Source: Collinsella ihumii
GTDB taxonomy: Bacteria; Actinomycetota; Coriobacteriia; Coriobacteriales; Coriobacteriaceae
Length of the DNA stretch: 64,000 nucleotides
Reading direction: 5' to 3'
Assembly (NCBI RefSeq): GCF_900046475.1
Contig: NZ_FCOU01000009.1
Span: 216,214-280,213, forward strand
The position numbers and the translations under genes are program-made. Below, in pieces: positions 8,758-17,787 of the stretch. The notes below the pieces were generated by a model. It was given only the letters and a program-made list of their open reading frames with translations, did no database searches and was not told the DNA's origin. Each line of letters begins with the position of its first letter. Position 1 is the first letter of the stretch.

Positions 8758-9252
8758 ATGATCAAGAAACTCATCCTCGTCAGACACGGCAAGGCGACGC
8801 CCACGGCTCCCGGGCAAGCGGATTTCGACCGCGAGCTCACCGACGCCGGACGCGCGGCGCTCGCGTCGGTCGATGGCTTCATGCGGACGTTTTACCTGCT
8901 TGATGCCCACAGCGCCTCGCATGCGACGCTGTGGTCGAGCCCGGCCGCGCGCGCCATGCAGACGGCGGCGGAGGTGAATCGCGCCCTCGGGGGCGAGATC
9001 GATACCGTTCCGGTCGACACCCTGTGGGAGCAAGACGAAAACGCCTTCCTGCAGCAGCTTGCCGAGACGGACGCCGACTGCCTGATCGCCGTCGGACACA
9101 TCCCCTTCATGAACAACATGGTCGAGCGCCTGACCGGCATCACGCTCTCCTTGAAGCCGGGCGGCATGGCGACCATCGATCTGGAAGAAGACGGCGCGAG
9201 CGGCGCGCTCGATTGGTTCGTGCAGGGCCCGCCCGTCAAGGAAAGCCGCTGA
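8758..9252 (+). CDS. SixA-like histidine phosphatase
   Basis: Member of the histidine phosphatase (phosphoglycerate-mutase-like) superfamily, closest in form to SixA, which removes phosphate from phosphohistidine proteins. The 164-residue protein has the catalytic LVRHGKAT at residues 7-14 (His10 nucleophile), LWSSPAARAMQTA with the second Arg, a Glu loop (DTLWEQDENAFLQQL), and the second catalytic His in VGHIPFMNNMV. I start at ATG 8758 (MIKKLILVRHG); an ATG at 8728 is in frame but its spacing to a ribosome site is poor. It is divergent from the asp23-fakA operon, with 219 bases between the two starts that hold a TAGAAT-like -10 near 8712. Confidence 0.86.
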   Translation: MIKKLILVRHGKATPTAPGQADFDRELTDAGRAALASVDGFMRTFYLLDAHSASHATLWSSPAARAMQTAAEVNRALGGEIDTVPVDTLWEQDENAFLQQLAETDADCLIAVGHIPFMNNMVERLTGITLSLKPGGMATIDLEEDGASGALDWFVQGPPVKESR

Positions 9253-9276
9253 TCGACGCGAAGACAGGAGCCCCAC

Positions 9277-9675
9277 ATGGATGAGATTCTGGACTACCTC
9301 AAGAAGAACCCGACCTACTTTCTCGCCACCGTCGATGGAGACGGCGATCCGCAGGTTCGCCCCTTCGGCACCATCGCGAAATTCGAGGGCAGGCTCTATA
9401 TCCAGACGGGCAAGGTGAAGCCGGTCTCCGATCAGATGCTCGCCCATCCCCGTATCGCGATCTGCGCGACCGACGACACGGGAGGCTGGCTCCGCCTCGA
9501 GGCGGACGCGCTGCTCGACGACCGGCTCGAGGCGCGCCAGGCGGTCCTCGACGAGTACCCCGAGCTTCAGGGCATGTACGCCGCCGACGACGGCAATTGC
9601 GAGGTGTTCGCCCTGCACAACGTGCACGCGACGTTCTGCTTGTTTACTGCAGAGCCCCGAACGCTCGAGTTCTAG
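9277..9675 (+). CDS. pyridoxamine 5'-phosphate oxidase-like FMN-binding protein
   Basis: Split-barrel flavin-binding family protein of 132 residues. The N-terminus MDEILDYLKKNPTYFLATVD and QVRPFGTIAKFEGRLYIQTG are typical of the small PNPOx-like group (often associated with F420 or FMN-dependent reductions in Actinobacteria, or found in nitroimidazole-resistance-like proteins). It ends in HATFCLFTAEPRTLEF. Exact substrate cannot be read from the sequence. It lies 24 bases downstream of the phosphatase gene, probably in the same transcript; the start ATG follows ACAGGAGCCCC. Confidence 0.83.
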   Translation: MDEILDYLKKNPTYFLATVDGDGDPQVRPFGTIAKFEGRLYIQTGKVKPVSDQMLAHPRIAICATDDTGGWLRLEADALLDDRLEARQAVLDEYPELQGMYAADDGNCEVFALHNVHATFCLFTAEPRTLEF

Positions 9676-9726
9676 GGAAACACTGATTACTTGCTTTCGC
9701 GGCGGTCGGTTCCGTGGCGAGGCGGA

Positions 9727-9817
9727 TGGGTCATTTGGGGACGGGTTCGTTTCAACCCATTGACAGCGGCGCAAAGCGCCGATGGGTTGGAACGAACCCG
9801 TCCACAGATGACCCATG
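9727..9817. repeat. long imperfect palindrome (GGGGACGGGTTCG family)
   Basis: Two arms of about 35 bases (9727-9761 and 9783-9817, both beginning ATGGGT) are complementary apart from a few mismatches; the centre is a small GC hairpin CGGCGC-AAA-GCGCCG. The arm contains GGGGACGGGTTCG, sharing the GGGGAC core with other palindromes in this window. It fills most of the gap between the PNPOx-like gene and the thioesterase. No T-run follows, so a simple terminator is unlikely. Confidence 0.85.
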
Positions 9818-9841
9818 CTAACTATGAGAAGGACCCACCTT

Positions 9842-10576
9842 ATGCCAACGATCGATCTTGACTCCGACCTGACCGTGTTCGAATACCCCTACCACGTGCG
9901 GTACAGCGAGGTCGGGCACCGCGGGCTCATGACCGCGCCGGCGCTCATCAACGCCTTTCAGGACTGCAGCACGTTCCAGTCGGAGGCGCTCGGCGTCGGC
10001 ATGGCCTGGCTCAGAAACGAGCAGCGCGCCTGGGTGCTCACCCACTGGCAGATCGTCGTGGACCGCTATCCGTCCCTCTGCGAGGAGATTGCGGTCGGAA
10101 CCTTCGCCAACTCCTTCAAGGGCTTCACCGCGAAACGCAACTTCTACATCAAGGACAACGCGGGCAAGTACATCGCGCGAGCGCAGTCCAGCTGGGCGTT
10201 TATCGACCTGTCCACCGGACGGCCCACCCGTCCCACGCCCGCGCACATCGACCCCTACGGCAGCCATGACCCGCTGGAGTTGCCCGCCGAGGACCGGCGC
10301 GTCAAGCTGCCCGACGTCCTCGAGCAGCGTGAGCCCATCATCGTCCGCCGCGGGCTGATCGACACCAACGAGCACGTCAACAACTGCCAGTACGTGCAGA
10401 TGGCGCTCGAGCTGCTCCCCCGCGAGACGGCCCCGACGAGCATCCGCGTGGATTACCGACGCGCCGCCGTGCTGGGCGACACCATCTGCCCGAGCATCGG
10501 CCAGATAGGGCATCGCGCCGTCGTCGCGCTGAACGACAGCGCGGGCGCGCCCTTCGCCGTCGTCGAGCTCGCATAG
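9842..10576 (+). CDS. acyl-ACP thioesterase (FatA/FatB family)
   Basis: Hydrolyses acyl-ACP to free fatty acid and ACP. The 244-residue protein is a double hotdog: N-terminal hotdog with YHVRYSEVGHRGLMTAPALIN and the WVLTHWQIVVDRYP segment, C-terminal hotdog with the catalytic stretch GLIDTNEHVNNCQYVQMALE (Asp/Asn/His of the DxNxHVNN motif). Start ATG 9842 follows GAGAAGGA with eight-base spacing; in-frame ATGs upstream lie in the palindrome. Bacterial members are found mainly in Gram-positive anaerobes. A free-fatty-acid-releasing enzyme fits with a fatty acid kinase gene 2 kb away, which could recycle the product. Confidence 0.9.
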   Translation: MPTIDLDSDLTVFEYPYHVRYSEVGHRGLMTAPALINAFQDCSTFQSEALGVGMAWLRNEQRAWVLTHWQIVVDRYPSLCEEIAVGTFANSFKGFTAKRNFYIKDNAGKYIARAQSSWAFIDLSTGRPTRPTPAHIDPYGSHDPLELPAEDRRVKLPDVLEQREPIIVRRGLIDTNEHVNNCQYVQMALELLPRETAPTSIRVDYRRAAVLGDTICPSIGQIGHRAVVALNDSAGAPFAVVELA

Positions 10577-10588
10577 GGGGCGGCTCCG

Positions 10589-11194
10589 ATGGCCTCTGCA
10601 ATCGAGAACGTCGTGTTCGACATGGGCAACGTCCTGATGACCTTCGACGGGAGGTCGTTCTCGCGCAGCTTCACCGACACCGAGGACGACGCGGCGCTGC
10701 TGCACGCAGCGCTTTTCGGACGCACCGAGTGGGCCCTGCTCGACGCGGGGGCGATCAGCCATGACACGATGCGCAGGGTTGCCGAAAACCACCTTCCCGA
10801 GCGCCTGATCCCCAATCTGCATGCATGCCTGGAAGGATGGCCGCATCAGTCCCGTCCGATCGACGGCGTCTGCGACCTCGTGCCCAGGCTCAAGGACGCG
10901 GGCTATGGGCTCTATCTGCTCTCCAATGCATCGACGTCGATCGACCGGCAGCTCGCGCACTGCCCCGCCTACCCCCTTATGGACGGGCGCGTGGTGTCCG
11001 GTTTCGAGCGGATGATGAAGCCCGACCCCGCAATCTACCTGCTGTTGTGCTCCCGATACGGCTTGGCGCCGGCCTCGTGCCTGTTCATCGATGACAACGA
11101 GGACAACTGCCGTGGAGCGGAGGCGGCCGGCATGCAGGCGTTCCACTTCACCGGCGACGCCGCGCCGCTTGAGCGCATGCTTCTTGAGGCGTAA
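10589..11194 (+). CDS. HAD-family hydrolase (YihX-like)
   Basis: Haloacid dehalogenase-like hydrolase of 201 residues. Motif I is VVFDMGNVLMTFD, the form with Asp-Met-Gly-Asn seen in the YihX/epoxide-hydrolase-N group; motif II YLLSNAST; motif III Lys in GFERMMKPDPAIYLLL; motif IV CLFIDDNEDNCRGAEAAGM. All four motifs are intact. YihX dephosphorylates alpha-glucose-1-phosphate in E. coli, but the substrate here is not shown. It starts 12 bases after the thioesterase stop, so the two are likely co-transcribed. Convergent with nudC, with only 37 bases between the stops. Confidence 0.86.
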   Translation: MASAIENVVFDMGNVLMTFDGRSFSRSFTDTEDDAALLHAALFGRTEWALLDAGAISHDTMRRVAENHLPERLIPNLHACLEGWPHQSRPIDGVCDLVPRLKDAGYGLYLLSNASTSIDRQLAHCPAYPLMDGRVVSGFERMMKPDPAIYLLLCSRYGLAPASCLFIDDNEDNCRGAEAAGMQAFHFTGDAAPLERMLLEA

Positions 11195-11231
11195 GGGGGC
11201 CTGCCGTCACGGACGGGCGATCCTGCGGATG

Positions 11232-12344
11232 TCAGCGGCCCTGCAGCTCGTGCCCAAGCCACTGTTCGATCATGTGGCGCGCGATGGATGCGCGTCCGGG
11301 CGGCTCGACGGCACCGGTCCCGACCTCATGCTCGAGCTCCTCGCGCGTGAACCAGCGAGCCTCGCCGACCTCCTCGTGATCGACGCGTACCTCTGCGCTC
11401 AGGGCATGGGCACGGAACCCAAGCATGATGGAGGCGGGAAACGGCCAGGCCTGCGAGCCGAGGTAGCGCACCTCCCCGATCTCGATTCCGACCTCTTCCA
11501 TGGCCTCCCGCCGCACCGCGTGCTCCAGGCTCTCCCCCGCCTCGACGAACCCAGCGGACACCGAGTGGAACCGTGGCCGCCACGCACGGTTGTGCTGGAG
11601 CAGGATCCGGTCCTCATCGTCGACGATGGCGGTGATGACCGCCGGCTCGATACGCGGGAACAGCAGGCGCTTTTCATCGTGGGGATTGGTGCACGTCTGG
11701 GCCCATCCGGACAGGATCGGCCGCACCGGAGCGCCGCAGGCGGGGCAGAACCGCTGCGAGCGCTGCCAGGTGCACACGGCGACCGCGCTGGTGGCAAGGC
11801 CCACGTCCCGTGCAGAGGCGCAGGGCGCAAACGACCTCAGCTCGATCCAATCGAACCTCTCGCGCAGCGACTGCAAGCGATCGTCGCATGCGGGCTCATG
11901 CCCTGCCGCCGGAACATCATCGCGCGGGATGGTCGTCCGCGGCGTCACGTCGATGCCGAGATAGGAGACAGCGGGCATCTCGGTGCGATCGATCCCGAGG
12001 TAGACCATCAGCAAGCCGTTCGCCCCGGCGAGCTCGCCGATATCTGGCGCGGAAAGGAGCGCGAGCTCGAGCTCGCCTGTTGGCGCCTGGGCATCGGGGC
12101 GCGGAGCCGCCGGGTCCTCGGTGCAGGACAGCTCGCCCGTGCCGCATGACGCATGCTGCTTGGGCACGGCGACGCATGCCCCGTCGACGAGCACGACGCG
12201 CGTCGCTGCATCCCGGACGAGCCGGTCGAGCAGGCCCTCGTCGCCTCGACGGTCGACATCGAGGTCGACGACCGTCTGCGACAGCGGCAGCGAGGTCAGA
12301 GCGCCCACATGGGCGAACATCGATGGCGCGGAATCAGCGGACAT
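11232..12344 (-). CDS. nudC: NAD+ diphosphatase (NudC-type Nudix hydrolase)
   Basis: Cleaves NAD(H) to NMN(H) and AMP and may remove NAD caps from RNA. The 370-residue protein has a long N-terminal domain (longer than the ~257-residue E. coli protein), a zinc-ribbon-like segment CPACGAPVRP ... CTNPHDEKR, the Nudix box GFVEAGESLEHAVRREAMEE, and the NudC hallmark SQAWPFPASIMLGF just after it. The second zinc knuckle has only one Cys (C then N-P-H), so zinc binding may use His or be lost. Start ATG at 12344 follows GAAAGGAGCTCACCCG. Upstream is a 66-bp palindrome. Confidence 0.9.
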   Translation of the reverse strand: MSADSAPSMFAHVGALTSLPLSQTVVDLDVDRRGDEGLLDRLVRDAATRVVLVDGACVAVPKQHASCGTGELSCTEDPAAPRPDAQAPTGELELALLSAPDIGELAGANGLLMVYLGIDRTEMPAVSYLGIDVTPRTTIPRDDVPAAGHEPACDDRLQSLRERFDWIELRSFAPCASARDVGLATSAVAVCTWQRSQRFCPACGAPVRPILSGWAQTCTNPHDEKRLLFPRIEPAVITAIVDDEDRILLQHNRAWRPRFHSVSAGFVEAGESLEHAVRREAMEEVGIEIGEVRYLGSQAWPFPASIMLGFRAHALSAEVRVDHEEVGEARWFTREELEHEVGTGAVEPPGRASIARHMIEQWLGHELQGR

Positions 12345-12366
12345 CGGGTGAGCTCCTTTCTCGAAC

Positions 12367-12432
12367 GTGCATAGGGGGGACGTACCTTATTCATGCAAGT
12401 ATGCATGAATAAGGTACGTCCCCCCTATGCAC
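12367..12432. repeat. 66-bp palindrome, GGGGACGTACC family
   Basis: Two perfectly complementary 31-base arms around AGTA. Each arm runs GTGCATAGGGGGGACGTACC, then TTATTCATGCA. It is in the divergent gap between nudC and the importer lipoprotein gene. It belongs to the family with 16022-16097 and 42336-42403: the outer GGGGACGTACC is shared, the inner part is different, yet the arms match exactly in each. This is the inverted-dimer form of the 34-bp monomers next to the RAYT gene. Confidence 0.93.
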
Positions 12433-12535
12433 TTCTGATGGAGGGATGACGGACGCGCCCGGGGTTCGAGAACCGCTATCATAGAAACGGTCACATGACC
12501 CACATCACCTCTTCTCATGATGAGATTGGAAGACC

Positions 12536-13771
12536 TTGGCTATCTCCCCTTTATTCCGATATGGCGCAACCGCCTGCTGCCTCGGCATAGCCCTGATGGC
12601 AGGGCTCTCCGGATGCGGGCGCTCTCCGGTTGCCGACAGCGGGTCCACCGCCTCGGCCCTCGAAGGGTCCGCGCAGGCCTCAGGGCGATGCGCCCGCGCG
12701 GCCGCCTCCTCGTTCCGCGACACCGACCTCGGCTGCGACCTGCGCCACACCGACACCCTCGAGCTCGCGTATGCGCGAAACTTCACCGTCGATGAATACG
12801 AGGGCGGATACCGCCTGGTGTGCATCTCGAACGGCGAGCGGTTCCTTATCATCCCCGAGGGCGCATCCGTCCCGGAAGGCCTCGCCGCCGACATCGCGAC
12901 CATCCGACAGCCCGCACGCACGTATCTCGTCTCGACGGGCATGATCTGCCTGCTCGACGAGATCGATGCGCTCGATGAGGTGTCCGTCTCCTCGGTCACC
13001 GCCGAAGACAGCCCGAGCGAGCGCCTGTCGCAGGCGATCGAAGACGGAGCTGTCTCGTACGGCGGAAAGTACAGCGCGCCCGATTTCGAGCTCATCGCAG
13101 AGACGGGCTGCACGCTCGCCATCGAGAACACCAAGATCAACCACGCGCCCGACATCAAACAGAAGCTGCAGGACCTCGGCGTCACAGTCCTCACCGAGCA
13201 GTCCTCGAACGAACCGGAGGTCCTGGGCCGCCTCGAATGGATCAAGCTCATGGGCGTGGTGTTCGGCCGCGAGGACGAGGCGAACGAGGCGTTCGCGCGC
13301 ATCACGCAACGGGTCGAGGACACCGCCGCGCAGGAACCCACCGGGAAAACCGTCGCCTTCTTCTACATCAACGACGACGGGGCCGCGGTGACCCGCCGCT
13401 CGACGGATTACGTCTCGCAGATGATCGAGCTCGCGGGCGGCGCGTTCCTGTCGTTCGACCCCGCAGACGATGCGGAAGGATCGAGCTCGGTCCAGGCCGT
13501 CATAGACCTCGAGACCTTCTACGCGCGCGCCAAAGACGCCGACGTCGTGATCTACAACACGACCGTGGACTCCTCGGTGACCTCCATCGACGATCTGATC
13601 GGCAAAAACCCGCTGCTGGCGGACTTCAAGGCGGTCCAAGAAGGCAACGTGTTCGCCTGCGACGAGGATATGTACCAGGCGATGACGAGCATGGACGACA
13701 TCATCGGCGATATGCGCTCCGCGCTCACCGGCGCCGACGGGAACGCCGACTACATTTGGAAACTGGGGTGA
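12536..13771 (+). CDS. metal-chelate ABC importer, substrate-binding lipoprotein
   Basis: Binding protein that delivers a metal chelate (iron-siderophore, heme or cobalamin) to the permease encoded next. The 411-residue protein has a signal peptide with lipobox LSGC (Cys27), so it should be anchored to the outer face of the membrane. The core has type III binding-protein features: a fold with YLVSTGMICLLDEIDALDEV and the C-terminal helix region SSIDDLIGKNPLL with FKAVQEGNVFACDED. The start is uncertain: TTG at 12536 gives a good n-region plus hydrophobic stretch (MAISPLFRYGATACCLGIAL); no in-frame ATG precedes it. The stop lies three bases before the permease gene. Ligand not determinable. 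Confidence 0.88.
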   Translation: MAISPLFRYGATACCLGIALMAGLSGCGRSPVADSGSTASALEGSAQASGRCARAAASSFRDTDLGCDLRHTDTLELAYARNFTVDEYEGGYRLVCISNGERFLIIPEGASVPEGLAADIATIRQPARTYLVSTGMICLLDEIDALDEVSVSSVTAEDSPSERLSQAIEDGAVSYGGKYSAPDFELIAETGCTLAIENTKINHAPDIKQKLQDLGVTVLTEQSSNEPEVLGRLEWIKLMGVVFGREDEANEAFARITQRVEDTAAQEPTGKTVAFFYINDDGAAVTRRSTDYVSQMIELAGGAFLSFDPADDAEGSSSVQAVIDLETFYARAKDADVVIYNTTVDSSVTSIDDLIGKNPLLADFKAVQEGNVFACDEDMYQAMTSMDDIIGDMRSALTGADGNADYIWKLG

Positions 13772-13774
13772 CGC

Positions 13775-14827
13775 ATGGGCGCGGCGAGAAGCGTAAGACT
13801 GGCAGGAAGCACGGCGAGTAGGCGCCGCGCACGCGTCGCCAGCGTCAACGTGGCGCTTGCAGTCGCACTGCTCTCCCTCATCGTCGTCAACCTGTGCGTC
13901 GGCAGCGTGCAGACCTCTCCGCTCGACGTGCTGCGTATCCTGTCGGAGGGGTCGACCGGTCAGACGGCGAGCCAGGTCATCTGGGAGATCCGTCTTCCCC
14001 GCGTGGCCCAGGCCGTCCTGCTTGGAGGGGCGCTCTCGCTATCTGGCTTCCTGCTTCAGACGTTTTTCAACAACCCTATCGCCGACCCGTTCGTGCTGGG
14101 AATATCTTCGGGCGCTCGCCTTGTCGTGGCGCTCACCATGATCGTCGTTCTCGGGGCCAACCAGGTGATGGACTCCTGGATGTCGGTCGGTGCCGCCCTG
14201 ATCGGCTCTCTTGCCACCATGGGATTCGTGCTGCTGATAGCGCGGCGTGTGCGCAGCCAGAGCATGCTGATCGTCGCCGGCGTGATGGTCGGCTACATCT
14301 GCTCGGCGGCGACGAACTTTCTTATCGCCTTCGCCGACGACCAGAGCATCGTCAACCTCCAGAACTGGTCGCAGGGAAGCTTCTCCGGCGCGCGCTGGGA
14401 CGACACCGCGCTCATCGCCATCATGGTCGCCGTCACGGTCGCGGCCGTCTTCGCGCTCTCGAAGCCGCTGGGCGCATACCAGCTCGGAGAGCCCTATGCC
14501 CGAAGCGTCGGCGTCAACGTGCTCGGCCTGCGCCTGCTCATCGTGTTGATTTCGAGCCTTCTGTCCGCATGCGTCGTGGCGTTCGCCGGCCCGGTGTCGT
14601 TCGTGGGCATCGCGGCGCCCCACCTTGCCAAGCTCGCCATCGGATCGTCGCGCCCGCTGTTCGTCATCCCGACCTGCTTTCTGGCCGGAGCCGTGTTCTG
14701 CTGCGGATGCGACCTGCTGGCGCGCATGCTCTTCTCCCCCGTCGAGCTGTCCGTGAGCGCCGTCACCGCGGTGTTCGGCGCGCCGGTGGTCATCGCCCTC
14801 ATGCTGAAGAGGAGGTCGTTCCGATGA
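13775..14827 (+). CDS. FecCD-family ABC importer permease
   Basis: Integral-membrane subunit of a type II (BtuCD-like) importer. The 350-residue protein has a basic N-terminus, then about ten hydrophobic segments. Typical FecCD sequences are seen: SQVIWEIRLPRVAQAVLLGGALSLSG, LQTFFNNPIADPFVLGISSGA, and GPVSFVGIAAPHLAKLAIG (cytoplasmic coupling region). It starts three bases after the lipoprotein gene and overlaps the ATPase gene by four bases (ATGA), so the three form one operon. Length and topology are normal. Confidence 0.94.
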   Translation: MGAARSVRLAGSTASRRRARVASVNVALAVALLSLIVVNLCVGSVQTSPLDVLRILSEGSTGQTASQVIWEIRLPRVAQAVLLGGALSLSGFLLQTFFNNPIADPFVLGISSGARLVVALTMIVVLGANQVMDSWMSVGAALIGSLATMGFVLLIARRVRSQSMLIVAGVMVGYICSAATNFLIAFADDQSIVNLQNWSQGSFSGARWDDTALIAIMVAVTVAAVFALSKPLGAYQLGEPYARSVGVNVLGLRLLIVLISSLLSACVVAFAGPVSFVGIAAPHLAKLAIGSSRPLFVIPTCFLAGAVFCCGCDLLARMLFSPVELSVSAVTAVFGAPVVIALMLKRRSFR

Positions 14828-15987
14828 CGGAGTCCATCCGCCCGGCCGCGGCAAGCCGCCCCGCGCTCGCGCTGCATGACGTGTCGGTCGGCCATACCGA
14901 GCGGCCCCTGGTCGAACACATCGACCTCGCCGTCTTTCCCGGTCAGGTCACGGCCCTCATCGGCCCCAACGGGTCGGGAAAGACGACGCTGCTCAAAACC
15001 ATCGCAGGCCAGCTCAGACCGCTTTCCGGATCCATCGAGCTGTGCGGGGAAGACCTCCAGGCGATGCAGGTCTCAAAGACCGCTCGCATCATGAGCGCGC
15101 TGTTCACCGGTCGCCCCCGGACCGAGCTGCTGACGACGAAGGATATCGTCGACGCGGGCAGATACCCCTACACAGGCCGTCTGGGAACCCTGTCCGATGA
15201 CGACGAGCAGGTGGTCCGAGAGGTCATGGAGGCGACGGGGACCTGGGAGCTGCGCGACCGCGATTTCGCGCACATGAGCGACGGGCAGCGCCAACGCGCC
15301 CTCATCGCGCGGGCGCTCTGCCAGCAGCCGCGCGTGCTGCTGCTCGACGAGCCCACCTCGTACCTGGACATCCGCGCTCAGATCGACATGCTCCAGCTCC
15401 TGCGCCGCTACGCCCGGGAGCGCGGCATCGCGGTGCTGGCGTCGCTCCATGAGATCGAACTCGCGCAGAAGGCAGCCGACCGCATCGTCTGCATCCGGGA
15501 CGGCCAGGCGCTGCATCAAGGGGAGCCATCCGAGATCTTCACGGGACCGGTGATAGCGGACCTGTACGACCTCGACCGCTCAAGCTTTATCGACGCGTTC
15601 GGCAGCGTCGAGCTCCCCCGCCCCGAAGGCAGGCCGCGCGTCTTCGTTGTCGCCGGAGGGGGAAGCGGCGCTGCGGGATGCTTCAGGGAGCTCCAACAAG
15701 CCGGCATCCCGTTTTCTGCCGGCGTGCTTCACGGCAACGATGTCGACGGCCTGCTCGCCGCGAGCCTTGCCGCGACCGTCATATGCGAGCGGGACTTTGA
15801 GCCGATATCCGATGGGGCGATCGAGAGGGCGAAGCAGGAGATAAGGGATTGCGGCGCGCTGATCTGCTGCCTCGAGCGCTTCGGGCACATGAACGCGCGA
15901 AACGGCGAGCTCGTGGCCTATGCCCATGAGCTCGGCCAGCCCGTTTTCCCCTCCGCGAAGGCGTATCTCGATTCGCTCAATCAATAG
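14824..15987 (+). CDS. FepC/BtuD-type ABC ATPase with extra C-terminal domain
   Basis: Energises the importer by ATP hydrolysis. The 387-residue protein has a complete ATPase domain (about 15-255): Walker A GPNGSGKTTLLK, signature HMSDGQRQRALIARAL, Walker B RVLLLDEPTSYLD, switch His in ASLHEIELA. After the usual end (about residue 258) there is an additional ~130-residue domain starting PEGRPRVFVVAGGGSGAAGC and ending FPSAKAYLDSLNQ, which looks like a compact alpha/beta (Rossmann-like) fold with a glycine-rich loop. Most FecE/BtuD proteins stop near 260 residues. The extra domain may be regulatory. Start ATG overlaps the permease stop. Confidence 0.93.
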   Translation: MTESIRPAAASRPALALHDVSVGHTERPLVEHIDLAVFPGQVTALIGPNGSGKTTLLKTIAGQLRPLSGSIELCGEDLQAMQVSKTARIMSALFTGRPRTELLTTKDIVDAGRYPYTGRLGTLSDDDEQVVREVMEATGTWELRDRDFAHMSDGQRQRALIARALCQQPRVLLLDEPTSYLDIRAQIDMLQLLRRYARERGIAVLASLHEIELAQKAADRIVCIRDGQALHQGEPSEIFTGPVIADLYDLDRSSFIDAFGSVELPRPEGRPRVFVVAGGGSGAAGCFRELQQAGIPFSAGVLHGNDVDGLLAASLAATVICERDFEPISDGAIERAKQEIRDCGALICCLERFGHMNARNGELVAYAHELGQPVFPSAKAYLDSLNQ

Positions 15988-16021
15988 GAAGAGCGCCGAG
16001 GCGTTCGTTCCGAGCCAAACG

Positions 16022-16097
16022 GGGGCATGCAAATCGGGGACGTACCTCCCGCATGCATGAATGCATGCGGGAGGTACGTCCCCGATTTGCATGCCCC
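16022..16097. repeat. 76-bp perfect palindrome, GGGGACGTACC family
   Basis: Two perfectly complementary 37-base arms around GA. The arm reads GGGGCATGCAAATCGGGG, then ACGTACCTCCCGCATGCAT. It lies between the convergent ends of the importer ATPase and the C26 hydrolase. Same family as 12367-12432 and 42336-42403, with a different inner part. No flanking T-run. Confidence 0.94.
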
Positions 16098-16125
16098 ACG
16101 AAAACCATGGAAGAGGACTCTTCAG

Positions 16126-16920
16126 CTAACGGCTTTCCCGGTATGCCGCGGCTGCGGAGACGAAGCTCTTCCACAGGCTGAAGTCGGTCTCCATCTTGCG
16201 CCATGTGTACTCGGGATGCCATTGAACGCCCAGACAGAAACGCTCGCCGGGCACCTCGATGGCCTCGGGGATGCCGTCGGTCGCACATGCCACGAGCTCA
16301 ACCCCCTCCCCGAGCCGATCGACGCAGCAATGATGGCTCGAATTCGCCTGCACGAGGCTGAAACCGCCCACCGCGCGTTCCAGGAGCGACCCCGCCTTGA
16401 TCTCCACGGGGTGCGCCGGATCGTTCAGGATCGCCGTGTGCCGCCAAAGCGCCATGCCGCTCTCGGGCTTCCTGCTCGGCACGTCCATGCACAGGCTTCC
16501 GCCCAGGGCGACGTTCAGGACCTGCATGCCGCGGCACGCGCAGAACAGCGGCGTGTGGGAGCCGATCGCCGCCTTGATGAGCTTCACCTCGAACGCGTCG
16601 CGCTCGGGGCACAGGAGCTGCTTGTCGTACGGGCTGTTGTCGCCCCAAAGCGCGGGCGAGACATCATGGCCGCCGGGAACCGCGATACCGTCGGCCATCG
16701 AGACCATCTCGGCGATGACGTCATCGTCGTCGGTGAGCGACATGACCAGCGGCAGGCCGCCGGCGGCAAGGATGGCGTCCAAAAACACGGTGGCCGCCGT
16801 CTCCTCGGGAGCCAGGCGCTCGGGCATCTTGAGACAGGGCTGGCACAGCTCGTAGCGAGGGGCAACCAAGATGAGCGGGCGGCCCGCACGGGCGCGGTTG
16901 ATGTCGTCGGTATCGGCCAT
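16126..16920 (-). CDS. gamma-glutamyl-gamma-aminobutyrate hydrolase-like class-I glutamine amidotransferase (peptidase C26)
   Basis: Predicted to hydrolyse gamma-glutamyl amide bonds, as PuuD does for gamma-glutamyl-GABA. The 264-residue protein has the class-I amidotransferase triad: nucleophile Cys in FCACRGMQVLNVALGG, His and Glu in LGVQWHPEYTW. Other family landmarks are PRYELC near the start and DGIAVPGGHDVSPALWG. It is the last gene of the amino-acid ABC importer operon (72 bases downstream of the ATPase gene), which suggests the importer brings in glutamine, glutamate or gamma-glutamyl compounds. Start ATG 16920 lies in a weak ribosome context (AAATGAGGCAGT). Confidence 0.86.
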   Translation of the reverse strand: MADTDDINRARAGRPLILVAPRYELCQPCLKMPERLAPEETAATVFLDAILAAGGLPLVMSLTDDDDVIAEMVSMADGIAVPGGHDVSPALWGDNSPYDKQLLCPERDAFEVKLIKAAIGSHTPLFCACRGMQVLNVALGGSLCMDVPSRKPESGMALWRHTAILNDPAHPVEIKAGSLLERAVGGFSLVQANSSHHCCVDRLGEGVELVACATDGIPEAIEVPGERFCLGVQWHPEYTWRKMETDFSLWKSFVSAAAAYRESR

Positions 16921-16991
16921 ACTGCCTCATTTCTCAAGCGGATTCAGAAAAGGAAGGGATGCGCCCGCATCCGGCACATCCCCGAGTGACG

Positions 16992-17750
<759 letters not shown>

Positions 17751-17787
17751 TGGCTAATCCGATCTCTCGAAGCAGGTAGGCAAAGGT

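Noticed and set aside
12517..12795. ATG-started frame of 92 codons overlapping the importer lipoprotein gene
   Set aside because: Arg-rich shadow in another frame; the overlapping frame has a lipoprotein signal and binding-protein domain, even though it needs a TTG start.
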